In this document: positions 43,805 to 54,562 of the stretch, one piece after another | Position numbering within the stretch: position 1 is the first letter of the stretch | Layout of the letters: the number at the start of each line of letters is the position of its first letter | Source of the DNA: Marvania coccoides | Lineage: Eukaryota > Chlorophyta > Trebouxiophyceae > Chlorellales > Chlorellaceae | NCBI GenBank assembly: GCA_963854735.1 | Contig: OY978100.1 | Span: 558,001-622,000 of the forward strand | Direction: 5' to 3' | Length of the DNA: 64,000 nucleotides | Translations under genes and position numbers: made by a program | The notes under the pieces: generated by a model | Database searches by the model: none | What the model was told of the DNA's origin: nothing | The model's input: the letters and a program-made list of their open reading frames with translations, nothing else

Positions 43805-46800
43805 TTATTTCTTCATGGCTGCGTACATGGCGTCGATCTCCGCCTGGTACTTCTTTTGCAGCTGCGGGCGCTTGAGCTTGAAGGTGGGGGTCAGCAGGTC
43901 GTTCTCCACCGCAAACAGCTCAGACTCGAGGTAGATGGCGCGCACCATCTCGAAGCCCTTGAGCTTGCCCTCCTTGGCGGTGGCGGTGAGCGACTCCAGC
44001 ACCTTGGCACGCACAGCAGGGTCCTTGCAGGTATCGGCGTCGGAAGCGCCAGAGGCAGCCAGCCCGCGAACAGTGCCCATGACGGGCACCACCACGGCCA
44101 CCAGCGAGCTCTCGAAGGAGTTGCCTGCCAAAAAAATATTTCATTGACGAAAAAATATCAATGTTTAGGAAAATATCAAGGAAAAAATTGTCAAGCAATG
44201 TTTTCTTCCTTTACTATCGGTATTTTTGCTACCTACCATACACCCAGATCTGCTCCACGTGGGCGTCCTTCGAATAGATGCCCTCGATCTTTTCAACCGC
44301 GATGTATTCGCCCTGGCTGAGCTTGAAGATGTTCTTCTTGCGGTCGATGATCCTCAGGGCGCCAGTGGGGGTCAGCTCGCCCACGTCGCCGGTGTGGAAC
44401 CAGCCGTCGGATTCCAGAACCTCGGCGGTCTTGTCCTGCAAACAAACTCAGCAGCGCAACGCAACGCAAATAAAAAAGTAAGGAGGGCCCCAGGACAGAT
44501 GGAAAAATGATGAAGAAAGAATAATCAATTGTTCTTCCCCGATTTCAAATAGAAAGACGTAATTTTGGATTGCATGGGTCCCTTCATTTATTTCTTCATC
44601 AAAACAAAATCGTTCCCAGCCTGGAGACAGGGGGGGGGGGGGATCTCTGAAAAAAAATCTTTTGATTGAACTCACGTCCGCCTTGTAGTAGCCGGTGAAC
44701 ACCGCGGGGCCCTTGACGCAGACCTCTCCGCGCGGAGGGTTGCCCATGGGGTCGTAGTTCATCTCGGGGACAGCCTCCAGGCGGAACGACAGCACCGGCT
44801 GCGGCGGCCCCACCGTGCCGGCGTGCTCAGCCTCGTCGGGGACGGCGATGAAGGAGGCGGCGCAGGTCTCGGTGAGGCCGTAGCCCTGCACTACGCGGCA
44901 GCACATGGTGACGCGCAGGAAGTCCTCCACGTGGCGGGACAGCGGGGCGCCGCCTAGGAGAAAGAAAGAAGAAGGAAAGAAGGAAAAATAGCATTAGAGA
45001 AGGGTGACAATAGATAGCGTCAAGATGAAGATGCTATAGCACTACACCCGACTCAAAGATACAGCAAAATACTTTTATACTGTAATTAATTTTATTATCT
45101 TCGTTCGTATCTACCGCTGCTACTCACCGGACACCAGCAGGCGCACGCGCCCTCCCAGCCGCGCCTTGATCTTGGAGAACACCAGCTTGTCGAAGAAGGG
45201 CGCCGCCTTGTCGTAGTGGATCCCGCTCTGCAGCGCGTGCAGCTTGCGGCTGAAGCCCCAGTTGAACAGCGTCTTGGCGATGAAGGAGCCGTGGGACACC
45301 TTATCCACGACGCCGGTGTAGATGCGGTCGAACACGCGGGGCACGCCGCAGAAGAGGGTGGGACGCAGGGCGCCAATATCGTCAACCAGTCCCTTGATGT
45401 CGCCGCGCCAGTAGCCGATGGAGCCGCCCAGGTGCAGCATGTACTCCTCGGTGGTGCTGCAAAGGGGGGAAAATGGAGGAACGAGGGAATATTAGCCCAG
45501 TGCAGCTGCGAGAGAAGAGCATTGAATGTTGTTTGTTTGTATTATGCCGCCCCCCCCCCCCCCCCCCCCCACACACACACACAAATCCCCTCCCCAGGTT
45601 TCAATATTGGATACAGAGGGAGAAGAAGGGATGAAAAAGAAGCTGCAAGTACGAAAAAGACAGAAAGAAAAAAGTACCGCCCAAAAATATGTGCCAGCGG
45701 GAGAAAGCTGAGCACAGAGTCGTGGGCCCCCATGGGCACAGCGTGGCAGATGCAAAAGTATGCCATAGAAATAATTGCCCCCAAAATGGCGGCGTGGCTC
45801 AGCTCAACGCCCTGCGAGAGCGGTGAATGGGGAGGGGGGAAATAATTCCGCTTCATGCGATTGTAGTATCAGGGAAAGAAAAACAACAGCGCTGGAGTGC
45901 ATCATCGGGCGGTGGATTCAAGGACGCAGAATCATGGGCAGTGGCGATGGAAAGTCTGTGAAAGGAATGTGGGCTCCCCCCCCAAAGGAAGGATGTCGAA
46001 CCAATCGACTAGCACGGAAAAACGTTTATATTATAGACCACCACGAAACGACTGCCAAAAGTAGAAAAAATGGCGTTTATAAACTCTGGGATTTATGTAT
46101 GGTCCCTCATTCCCGAAGAAAGGAAAGGGAGAAAAAGTTGAGGAGCAGCCTACCGCTGGAAAATGTGGGCCAGCGGAAGGTAACTCGGCACGCAGTCGGT
46201 GGCGTCCATCGGCTTATCCGGCGCACAGTGGGCCATCATGAAGCTCCATTGAGAGGAAATGGTCATCACAACAGCGTGGTGCGTCAGCGTGCTGCCCTGC
46301 ACCACCGCTTGACGAAAAAACATATTATTGATTTTCTTGGAAGAAGGAGGCAACGCAATCAAACTATTGTACTGCTGCTGAAATAATGCAGAAGACGGTG
46401 CATCGGGCGGCAGCTATGTACAGCGGCAATTCAAAACGGGGCCGTGGAGGCGGTGGCAGCATGGGGAGCGTTTCAATTTGTCAATGGCGATGAGAAGGAG
46501 AACGGAAGAAGAAATCCCAAACACGAAAATCACAATGTCAAAAACAGTGAAGATGTCATATATGTCGTCCAAGCCAGACAGCTCGCCAAAGACTCATGTA
46601 ATGTATGTATGTATGTATGTATGACGAACAGGAGGAAAAAACGGGGTGGAATTTCTAGAATACCCTGAATCAAAACTTTTCGATTGTTTCCCCCTTTCCC
46701 AAACCAACCATATTAAGTATATATATATATATATATATATACATATTAGCAGCCTACCGATCGAAGATGTGTGCCAGAGGCAGGAAGGACAGGAACACGT

Positions 46801-47992
46801 CGTTTTCATCCTGATCGGCGCCGACTGAGTGAACAAATGTCTTCAGGGACACAATGGTGTCCAGAACGCCCTTGTGGTTCAGCTCGACACCCTTCAGACA
46901 CAGTGGGGGGTAATTGGGCAGGGCGGAGGGACGGTTGGTTGGATTTGGGCAATGAAAAATTTAAGCCATGTGGGGGGTGGGTGACATTCAACATTATAAA
47001 ATGGCAAGCGGAAGAGCAAGGAAGGACAAGGGCAGTGAATTTTGCATTATAATGGAATGCAGATAACAGTCATGCATGCCTGGGCCGCCCGATTGCACCT
47101 CGGAAGAAAAAAAAACTAAAAGAAGCTGTGTTCAAAATACTCACCTTGGGGTCGCCGGTGGTTCCTGAGGTGTACATGATGGTGCAAAGGTCCGTGGGCG
47201 CGGGGGGCACGGGATCAGCGGGCTTGGAGCGGCCCATCTCCAGGAACTCATCAAAAGAGTGCACCGCTGCACCGGCAGCCTTGGCGGCCTCAGCGGCGGC
47301 GGCGTCGCCCTCGCCCCAGTACACCACCGTCTTCACGCCCGAGCAGCGCGGCAGCGCGCCCGCCAGGCTGTGGAACTTGGAGGTCTGGGTAAAAATGATG
47401 CTAGCTTCGGAGTGGTTGATGATGTACTCGATGGCGTTTTCGCCCAGGGAATCGTACAGTGGGATGCAGTAGACGCTCTGGCGGTTGCAGGCCTGCATGG
47501 CGAGCATCCACTCGGGGCAGTTGGCGCCGTAAATGCCGGCGCGGGCATGGGGGGCCACTCCGACCGCAGTCATGGCGCTGCCAATGGCCGCAGCGCGCTC
47601 AGCGGTCTCCTTATAGGTCAGCCACACGTAGTCGCCATCAGGGCCGCGGTGCCCCAAGCAGTTATTGCCGCCATACTTCTCCACGGAGGTGTTGAACATC
47701 TCGTAGAGCGTGGCGACGCCGGGCAGCTCGGGGGGGCCGTCCTTGGCGATCGTGGCCCTGTGTACGGCAAAGCAGATCGTGTGGAAGGTTAGAATTTGCG
47801 TTGATCAGCGCGTAAAGAGTAGGATTTGGCGTTATTTACGGTGCTGAAGAGTAATCTAGGATGGTCCAATCTGAAACCCGGGCGTTGGAGACCCTGTTCC
47901 CGAGGTGCTCGTTACCTGTACTCGGGCCCAGTGGCAGGCTTGCCATTGGCAGCGGGCTTGGGAGGTCCCACCTCAGTGATGAACGACTTCAT
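43805..47992 (-). CDS. LACS: long-chain acyl-CoA synthetase with three alternative gate exons
   Basis: Constitutive exons in transcript order: 47916-47992 (ATG at 47992), 47145-47757, then one of three cassettes (46758-46891, 46154-46296 or 45678-45811), then 45128-45456, 44676-44953, 44237-44435 and 43805-44124; 649 residues (652 with the middle cassette). Motifs: [13 protein letters not shown] (ATP P-loop, ending at the cassette boundary), PLAHIF-R (in each cassette), [59 protein letters not shown]. It activates free fatty acids to acyl-CoA with ATP. No peroxisomal signal (ends AAMKK), so ER, lipid droplet or plastid envelope is possible. Only one cassette per transcript keeps the frame, predicting three isoforms. 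Confidence 0.93.
44630..44642. repeat. G13 run in a LACS intron (C13 on sense strand)
   Basis: Homopolymer of about 13 G on the plus strand between the fifth and sixth constitutive coding blocks of the LACS gene. Confidence 0.8.
45550..45583. repeat. C21 run plus (AC)n in LACS intron
   Basis: About 21 C followed by alternating AC on the plus strand; on the LACS sense strand it is (GT)n then G21. It lies between cassette 3 and the next constitutive exon and could affect splice choice. Confidence 0.85.
45678..45811 (-). other. LACS cassette exon 3 (mutually exclusive)
   Basis: 134 bases, acceptor CTCTCGCAG|GGC, donor GGGCG|GTACTT, entry phase 0 and exit phase 2. It encodes [20 protein letters not shown] ... 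[12 protein letters not shown]. No stop. Closest to the standard plant/animal sequence after the P-loop. Confidence 0.8.
46154..46296 (-). other. LACS cassette exon 2 (mutually exclusive)
   Basis: 143 bases, acceptor GGTGGTGCAG|GGC, donor CAGCG|GTAGGC, phases 0 and 2. It encodes [20 protein letters not shown] ... [12 protein letters not shown], three residues longer than its sisters and the most divergent (GVEL replaced by GSTL). No stop. Confidence 0.8.
46597..46623. repeat. (ATGT)n microsatellite between LACS cassettes
   Basis: Six to seven ATGT units between cassette exons 2 and 1. Confidence 0.85.
46719..46746. repeat. (AT)n tract beside LACS cassette exon 1
   Basis: Alternating AT tract of about 22 bases immediately downstream (sense strand) of the cassette 1 donor site. 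Confidence 0.85.
46758..46891 (-). other. LACS cassette exon 1 (mutually exclusive)
   Basis: 134 bases, acceptor GTCTGAAG|GGT, donor GATCG|GTAGGC, phases 0 and 2. It encodes [20 protein letters not shown] ... [12 protein letters not shown]. Its acceptor (GAAG rather than CAG) is the weakest of the three. Confidence 0.8.
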
Positions 47993-48096
47993 GTGGGATA
48001 ATCTTTATGTTTTTTCACCAGCGCTCGTCTTAAACGCTCTCTTCTCTGCGCCTTGTGATCTAACCACCCAAGAACACTTCTCAGAAAATCCTTGGT

Positions 48097-48101
48097 TTAC
48101 A
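48097..48101 (-). terminator. TGTAA poly(A) signal, RPF2
   Basis: TGTAA on the minus strand, 98 bases past the RPF2 stop at 48199 and just upstream of the LACS start region. Confidence 0.5.
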
Positions 48102-48198
48102 AAAAAAAGTTTAGCACACGCCAAAACACCACTTCTGGATTAATTTCTAGCTGGTCCTTTGGGTGCAGCTACCACTTCATTTTCTTTCAGTTCAACTC

Positions 48199-49455
48199 CT
48201 ATTCTCCGTCCGCAACAGCCGCCTTCCTGGCCCGTTTCGGCCGCCCCTCCACAGCTGCCGCGCCCTCCTCTCCTTCGCCGACTGCTTTGGCCGCCGCCCC
48301 CGCCCTGCGCTCCCGCTTCAGCCCCTTCATTTTGTGCAGCGCAATGGTGCCCACGTCCTGCTTGGGCATGTAGATGCGTCCCACCTTGCCCTCCAGCATG
48401 TCTCCCGCCACGTTCTTCTGCTTTTTCGGCGCCACCTTGGGCTTGGTCAGCGCCTCCTTCTCCAGCTCAACCGGCGCCGCTTTTGACCTCCTAACCTCCA
48501 GATCCATGCTGGGCCCCATCTCTGACAGCTCCACACGCGGCACCCGCGTCCCAGACTTCTTCATCTTCACAGAGTACTGCCGAAAGAAGATCCGCTGCTG
48601 CTGCTGCTGGGGGCCGCCGCCGCCGTCGCCGCTCTCAGCTGCGCCAGGGGGCGCATACGTGACGAACACCACTCGATCCAGTCCCTTGAGGTTGATGGCA
48701 TCCACCTGCCGCCCGCGGAAGTAGTCCAGCATCAAGCTGCGCACCTGGCGCAGCCCTGGGTTGCTTGTGAAACCTTCCCCAACAAAAACAAACGCCGGCT
48801 TGTTACCCAGCTGCGCGCCGGTGCTGCCGGGGAATTTCGCGACGGGTTTGAAGCTGAGCACCCCAAACTCGATGGCATCGTACAGCCTGAAGTCGTAGAG
48901 CCGCCCCATGATGAGGTTGTTGGGACGTTTCTTCGAGTGAGAGCCCAGCGCAAAAAGGCTGCAGTTGGCGCGGCCAGCCAGGATCTCCAGCTGCACTTCG
49001 CCTCCGGACTCAAACGGCCGCAGGTTGGGGTTCTTACGGCTGTATTTTAGCGAGTCCACCTGCGTTTTTCAGTGTAAAAAAGGAGAACCCAAAAATATCA
49101 GAGGGCGGGGTGGCAAAGAGGGGGATTAAAATGTGTGCACGCATTGAAAACGCACCCCCTTGAGCTTGTTGATGTCTGTGAGCACATCCTTTATGAGCTG
49201 GCTGGTCTTGTTGGAGTAGAGTATGAGCGATCGGCGGGGGTCCTCAATCTGTGAGTGGGAAATTTAAATTAGTTAAAAGACAATAAATTGACTGCTCTGA
49301 GGCTCTGACGGTCAGATTCCTGCCCGCACGATGCTGACAGCCAAGCGTGAACCTACGATTTTGGGGGCCCTCCTCTCCAGAACTCGCTGGCCTTTCTTGG
49401 TCTTCGGCTTTTGAATTCTTGTGCTGGGTGCCTTGTTACCCCCTTTGCCGGACAT
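48199..49455 (-). CDS. RPF2: ribosome production factor 2 (Brix domain)
   Basis: Exons 49357-49455 (ATG at 49455), 49156-49248 and 48199-49059, phase 0 throughout; 350 residues. A basic N-terminus (APSTRIQKPKTKKGQRVLER) leads into the Brix domain: RRSLILYSNKTSQLIKDVL, RKNPNLRPFE, CSLFALGSHSKKRPNNLIMG, RLYDFRLYDAIEFGV and RVVFVTYAPP, followed by RQYSVKMKKSGTRVPRVELS and a basic tail. RPF2 works with RRS1 in the nucleolus to load the 5S RNP on pre-60S ribosomes. Tandem with LACS and divergent from the NIN-like gene. Confidence 0.95.
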
Positions 49456-49705
49456 TTTTATAATATGTTCAATAGAAGATAAAACGATTCGTTGAAATGG
49501 GAGGCTAAATTATGCAGGCGGCTTTATAATTTAATTTATTTTTTTTGCATTCAATATGCAAGCGCGAGTTTTTTAATTTGCTCTACTACTTTAAGCTTTT
49601 AAATATATTTTAATATATGTGAAATTTTTAATAATCGCCTTTATGCGCCGCAATGCGCAATGTGGTCGGCTTTCCAGCCTCCTCCAGCTGTCTGCAAATT
49701 TGAAA

Positions 49706-51546
49706 ATGTCTGGCCTGTCTGCGCCTCGGGCTCGTCAGTCAGCAAGGTTGAAGAACCTGTGGCCTGCTCACACGCTCGTAAGGTTTGTGCTTTTTAGTTG
49801 TCAGTGAACCGGAATGGGATAGTGCTAACTTGCTAAACCTTGACGCCTTTGCCGAGTGCTTGATAAACATGCTGAAAGCACCCACTGCTGCTAACCTCGT
49901 AGTGAGTTCATTACTCTTTTGTGTCGAGCCCTTCATAAACCTCGTCGTAGTCTGCCTTGCGACTCAACCCCTCGCCCCTCAGTGCCTGCGCGCCATGAAA
50001 TACCCGCCCCCCCCCCCCCCCCCCCTTTAGTCACCATTCATTTCATTGCAGATGGACGCCTCAGGCCTACCTGTGCAGCTGGAGAGAATAGTATGGATGA
50101 TAAAATCGTATCTCTCCGTTTTCAACACTCATTAATAACCTTCCAAATCTAAATTGATTTAGGTTGCCTCGCTCGCGCTGCAAACGGGGAGGCACGGCTC
50201 GGTTACCCACATCCAGGTGTGGATACCCTCTAAGGGTGCCACCCCTGAGTTTCTGAGCACTAAAGACCAGCCTTACGCTGTCATTGGCAGGGGCGACGTC
50301 AGCTCCTTTCTACATTTCACGTCGACTCGCTACCAGCTGCCGCTTTGTCAGCCCCAGGCGGACATGCCATCCTCCCCACTAGCACAGACGTTCGCCTGTG
50401 GAGTGGGAATGTACCATGCGGATTTGGCTGGGATTTGCACAGGCATTCCTTCATGCCCACAAACGGTAGACGCAATTGCGTGCGGGTTCCGCTCAGCCGT
50501 GGCGCTGCCTGTGTGGACGCACCCCGACACGCTCTGTGCAAGGCCCGCAGCAGGCGAGAATAAAATGCCCAAATGTGGGGGAGGGAAGGGGGTGGGATAC
50601 TTGATGCCAGCTTTGTCATCTTTCTTTCTTAATTCGCGCAGTGTTTGAGATCCTCTCCACCTTTCCTCGCATCCCTCCGTCCTCCATCCTCGTCGCCAGC
50701 GCTGCAGCGGCAGCAGGGGCCCAGCTGTACGTCTCCTCGACTCCGCTGCAGCCGTGGCCGGAAGTGCCGGCAGTTTTCCCAGCAGACGCCAGGGCCGTCA
50801 GAAATACTGCATATTGCCCGATTCACACGCAGCTGTCGCCCTTGCAAAGTATAGCTGGTACTGTAGCTGCACCTGAAATCATCGGAAGCCCCACTGCCGA
50901 CTCTCCCGCTACCACGCATCACGAACCCCACCCCTCCCCTACCCCGCCCTACCCCGCATCCGAAGGGGATGAAGAGCAGGCGGGCTGGATATCCGACGCA
51001 GCTAAAAAAAAAAAGGAGACACCCTCCCCTCCGATTCCATTATTTCAGGACACCAAACAAAAAACTAAAAAAACTGGACGCCCTCGGGGGACAGCTTTGG
51101 AGCTCCCCATGCTGCAGGAGCACTTCGGGATGACATCCCCCGAGGCTGCCCGCCGCCTGGGTGTGTCTCTCACCACCCTCAAGCGCTGCTGCCGGGAGGC
51201 TGGAATTCAGCGGTGGCCTAGGCGAGAGCTGAAGAAGCAGCGGACGCCTGCTGCAAACCAGGAGAGAGGTGCTGCAGCTCTTCCCGGCTTGAGCAGCTTC
51301 AAGACGTCCCTGGGGCCCACTGCCCTGCACGGGCTGTCTCCAGCAGAGCGCATTCGCGCCTTTGGCGGCGGCCTTGGGTCTTCCTCCTCTCATGCAGCTC
51401 TGCAGGCTGCCACCACAAATGCCACCTTCTCAAGGAAGGAGCTCAGCACGCTGGAGGCTCTGGCGCAGATGCCTAGTTCTGCAGCTGCTGGAAACCGGGT
51501 CCTGCAACTACCCTTCGCGCTGGTGGGTCCACCGCACTCCACTTAA
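49706..51546 (+). CDS. NIN-like / RWP-RK transcription factor
   Basis: Best model: exons 49706-49746, 49805-49901, 50052-50090, 50163-50553 and 50642-51546; about 490 residues. An in-frame ATG at 49643 would add 21 residues. The N-terminal half has the GAF-like NLP region (VTHIQVWIPSKGATPEFLST, PYAVIGRGDVSSF, ACGFRSAVALPVW, VFEILSTFP). The C-terminal half carries an RWP-RK domain at about 345-400 (LPMLQEHFGMTSPEAARRLG, TLKRCCREAGIQRWPRRELK). The core motif reads RWPRRE, not the consensus RWPxRK. No PB1 domain follows. NLP proteins are nuclear regulators, typically of nitrate response. Intron 4 probably uses a GC donor (GCAG|GCGAGA), though a GT donor 20 bases on is possible; introns 1 and 2 are short (58 and 150 bases). 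Confidence 0.82.
50007..50025. repeat. C19 homopolymer in NIN-like gene intron
   Basis: About 19 C upstream of the TTTCATTGCAG acceptor of exon 3; it extends the polypyrimidine tract. Confidence 0.85.
50554..50641 (+). other. possible GC-AG intron in NIN-like gene
   Basis: Donor GCAG|GCGAGA with acceptor TTCGCGCAG, phase 1, 88 bases. It gives ARPAAVFEILST, resembling NLP proteins at this point. The competing donor T|GTGGGG near 50573 gives a less typical junction. Confidence 0.45.
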
Positions 51547-51817
51547 TACCCTTATACGTGAGCGATAGTTTAAGAAACCTGGATGAATGAAATTTTTGAT
51601 AATTTTTCCAACGAGTACCTCGCACAAGGTTTCAAGGTTTCAACAGCTTCATAGAGAAACTATCCTCCTAATTACGGCCTCCATCCTCCTTCTTCTCTGC
51701 CCACGTCCCCCCTTCACATGCACACTCGCTGGTTTTACGAAAGCAACTCGCCCAGCGAATGCTGCTTGTCAATTAACACAAAATTAGCACAGCTGCAATG
51801 TTGTTTTCAGTCAGAAA

Positions 51818-53139
51818 TCACCACAGGAAGGGAATGATGGCGCGCCTTCCCTTGGGGTACTTTCCTTTGAAGTGGTCCAGGTACCACAAGTGGTGCTTGT
51901 ACCCCCTGGGTAGCAGGTTGGCGAGCGTGAAGAAAGAAAAGGCAGTGGCGGGGAGGCTCCAGGCAGCCACAGCCCAGCCCAGCCACTCTAGACACTCGCC
52001 AAAGTAGTTCGCGGCAGAAACGTAGTCAAACCTGTGTGGACCAGGTGGACATTCTGAAAATTGTGAGCTTAAAAAAAAAAAAAAAAAAAAAAAAAACGCT
52101 GCACAACTTAATAACAAGGACCCCATAACCGAAACCGTGCAGCATTGCTTACATGCCGGCCCTTGGGATCTGGTAGTCACTCTTCTTTCTGCTCCCCTGC
52201 TTGGGTTTGCGCAGGGAGATGAGGTGGTAGTCAGAGTGAAGGTTGACAAGCCATCCCGCCAGCCACGCTGCCATGCCAGCAATAAAGCGAGGGCTACGGT
52301 GGAAAGAAGAGTCCGTGGGAGCCTCCTCAAGAAAGTACCGCGTTTGCATGTAGCCCTGCATGGCAGAACAAAGAAGCAAGAGAGAAACTTAACGAGCTTT
52401 TTCCATATGCCCAATAAGCACCGAGAATAATTAAGCGCAGTCTTATTTCTCAACAAAGATAAGATTTAAATAGACCCCAGGGGGAGGACGCCTATGAGCT
52501 TGGGTTTTCACATTTGTGTGAGTCCTTGCTTGCGACTGCAACCTCCCGAAGGATCTCTTCTGAGGGCAGAAATAATGATTAAATACCACAGTTTGCCAAT
52601 TCTTACGTTGTAGACACAAAAGACTGCCGCACTGAGGAGCACCGCCAACGGCGTCGGCTTTGAAGACTTCAGCCGCCAGGGATATATTAAGTCTCGGTGG
52701 AAGTAGTGCAACAAAAATGCGGCCATGAGGATGGCGTTGGCTGGGACCGAAATGCGCTGCAGCTGCGCTGGGGACGCGAAGAAAGCAAGCCAAATGACGG
52801 GAACTGCAAACGATCCTATCTCCTGCACGAACCAAGCGACCTTGCCATTGATCATGGGCCCCCAGCCCCCGGCAGAGTACCTGGGAGAAGAGGAAGAGAG
52901 AAAAGGAGCATATATTAGGCCCAGCGGTGACAGCAGTCGGGCAATAAAAAGAGCGACGCTGGCAGGTCCTAGGGTCTGTGTGAAGTAGCATCGACAATTC
53001 CACGTGGTTTTTACCTTCCATACGGCGCAGACACCACGAACAGGAGAAAAAATACGAACAATCCATTTAAAATCATGATGTTCGCAAGCACGTCTGGCTG
53101 GAGGAGCCACTCTATTGTTGGAGCCATCATCTCCAGCAT
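51818..53139 (-). CDS. DET2: steroid 5-alpha-reductase (DET2/SRD5A-like)
   Basis: Exons 53015-53139 (ATG at 53139), 52607-52880, 52153-52355 and 51818-52031; 271 residues, the family's usual size. Seven or so membrane helices and family motifs: APYGRYSAGGWGP, LLHYFHRDLIYPWRL, GWLVNLHSDYHLISLR, the NADPH-binding ANYFGECLEWLGWAVA, and ATAFSFFTLANLLPRGYKHH with the C-terminal WYLDHFKGKYPKGRRAIIPF. Such enzymes reduce the delta-4 bond of 3-oxo steroids in the ER; in plants DET2 serves brassinosteroid synthesis, in algae the substrate is uncertain (phytosterol intermediates). Intron 3 contains a run of about 26 A (plus strand), i.e. poly-T before the acceptor on the sense strand. Confidence 0.94.
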
Positions 53140-53509
53140 TGCAGGAATTTCTTAAATATTTAAAAAACAGCAACATGCACGACAACGCAATAATTTGAGC
53201 TGTATTGTGGAGCGTTGGCCCACGGCAATGCTGGAATGGCAATTTTAGTAAGGGGGGTGCTATTCTTGCTTTGGTTTACGACATATGCTGCCAACTGGTG
53301 CTGCTGTGGGGAGCTCCACTCCAGTCAAACACCTCTAGTCGTTTCATTTATCTCCCACCCAACTCATTTCACAAAACTATCTAGATTTTGTGTGTGTTTG
53401 TGTGCATGCTTTTACATGGACCAAAGTGGTTTTCTGTACTCCTCCCGCTCAAGAATAAGCAATAGTTGCCAAGGAAACTCCAAGCAATTAAGCACCAGCA
53501 CCAGCACGC
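53140..53509. other. spacer between DET2 and RPS27A genes
   Basis: 370 bases: promoter side of DET2 and 3' UTR of RPS27A, both minus strand. A TTACA (TGTAA on minus) is present near 53412, about 100 bases beyond the RPS27A stop. No gene was seen. Confidence 0.45.
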
Positions 53510-54562
53510 TTAAGCGGTGGCTCCCTCCTTGTCGTACACGTAGGTCAGATGGCACGCACCGCTGCAAGAAAGAGGGGGGGGAGGGGAAATGTATGTGTCA
53601 GCATGTCGTCAAACATAATAATTTTGGGGGGTCAAAATGCAAGAAAATGCCCATGAGAGCACCCCAAATGCGATCATTTCCCGCAGTGATGCGAGGAATA
53701 AGGTGCGGAAAATGAGGGACAGCAGTTGGGCATGTATGCAATTCTGCCTGCAGCCGCTGCCCCAAAAACCTCGTCTCCGACAAAAATTAGGATGCTGCTA
53801 CGAACAAACGCTCACCAGCTGCAAAGAGAAAAAGAAACAAAGAATAGGTCAGAAAACATCAGAATACATAGAATTAGGGCTCGAAACCATGAAGTTGCTG
53901 CTCTACACCCAGATATAAGACTCACTAAACGCGGTTGAAGTGCGTAGCCATGAAGATGCCCGGGCCGCAGCTGGGGCAGACCTTGCGCAGGCGCTGCACC
54001 TTGCCGGAGTCGTCCACCTTGTAGAACTTGAGCACGCGCAGCTGCACCTTCTTGTGCTTGTGCTTCTGCTTCTTGGGCTTGGTGTAGGTCTTCTTCTTGC
54101 GCTTCTTGGCGCCGCCCAGCAGGCGCAGCGACACGTACAGCTGGGAGTCGTCGGAGACGCCGCAGGCGGACAGGCAAGCCTCGTCCTCGAGCTGGCGGCC
54201 GCCGAAGAGGACGCGCTGGTCCACAGCGGCAAGGCCCTGGCGCGCCTCGATGGCGGCCTTGATGTCGGCCACGGTGGCCTGGGAGCCGAGCTCCAGGACC
54301 TGGGTCCGGTCTGCGAGAGAAGGGTGGGGGAGAGTGAGTAAAATGGCGAAAACAGTGGAAAATGAAGAGCACTTCAGGATTAACTTTAGATGGAAAACAA
54401 CTGAAGGTCACACGCAATAATGAATTATCCAGGCATTGCTTTTGAAGGTAACAAATAGAACAGCGCGAAGGCACGCTTGGTTTTGAGCTTCGAATCCAAA
54501 AAATAAATCCCCTCCCAAAATGAGGTGGCGGCTTTCGCACCTGTCTTCACAAAGATCTGCAT
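53510..54562 (-). CDS. RPS27A: ubiquitin-like-RPS27A fusion with degenerate ubiquitin
   Basis: Exons 54541-54562 (MQIFVKT), 53926-54310 and 53510-53561 (phases 1 and 2); 152 residues. Residues 1-74 are a ubiquitin fold two residues short in the first loop and strongly altered: equivalents of K11, K29, K33, K48 and K63 are lost (GGRQLEDE at the K48 site), and the end reads LRLLGG rather than LRLRGG. Residues 75-152 are eS31 (S27a): [59 protein letters not shown]. The zinc ribbon normally has four Cys; here it reads CPSC then YGAC, so only three are seen, the missing one falling at the exon 2/3 junction. eS31 sits in the 40S head. The fused moiety is probably a folding chaperone rather than a ubiquitin source. 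Confidence 0.92.

Noticed and set aside
45678..46891. LACS cassettes as pseudo-exons or separate tandem genes
   Set aside because: All three are stop-free, keep the PLAHIF-R motif and identical phases, and no other LACS domains are duplicated nearby.
49747..49804. 20- to 27-base introns using GTAAGG at 49780 in the NIN-like gene
   Set aside because: Too short to splice and out of phase with exon 2; the 58-base intron from AAG|GTTGAA is in phase.
53812..54540. 242-codon minus-strand frame overlapping RPS27A
   Set aside because: It is the RPS27A exon read one base off; the product is a run of Arg/Gly/Pro without family features.
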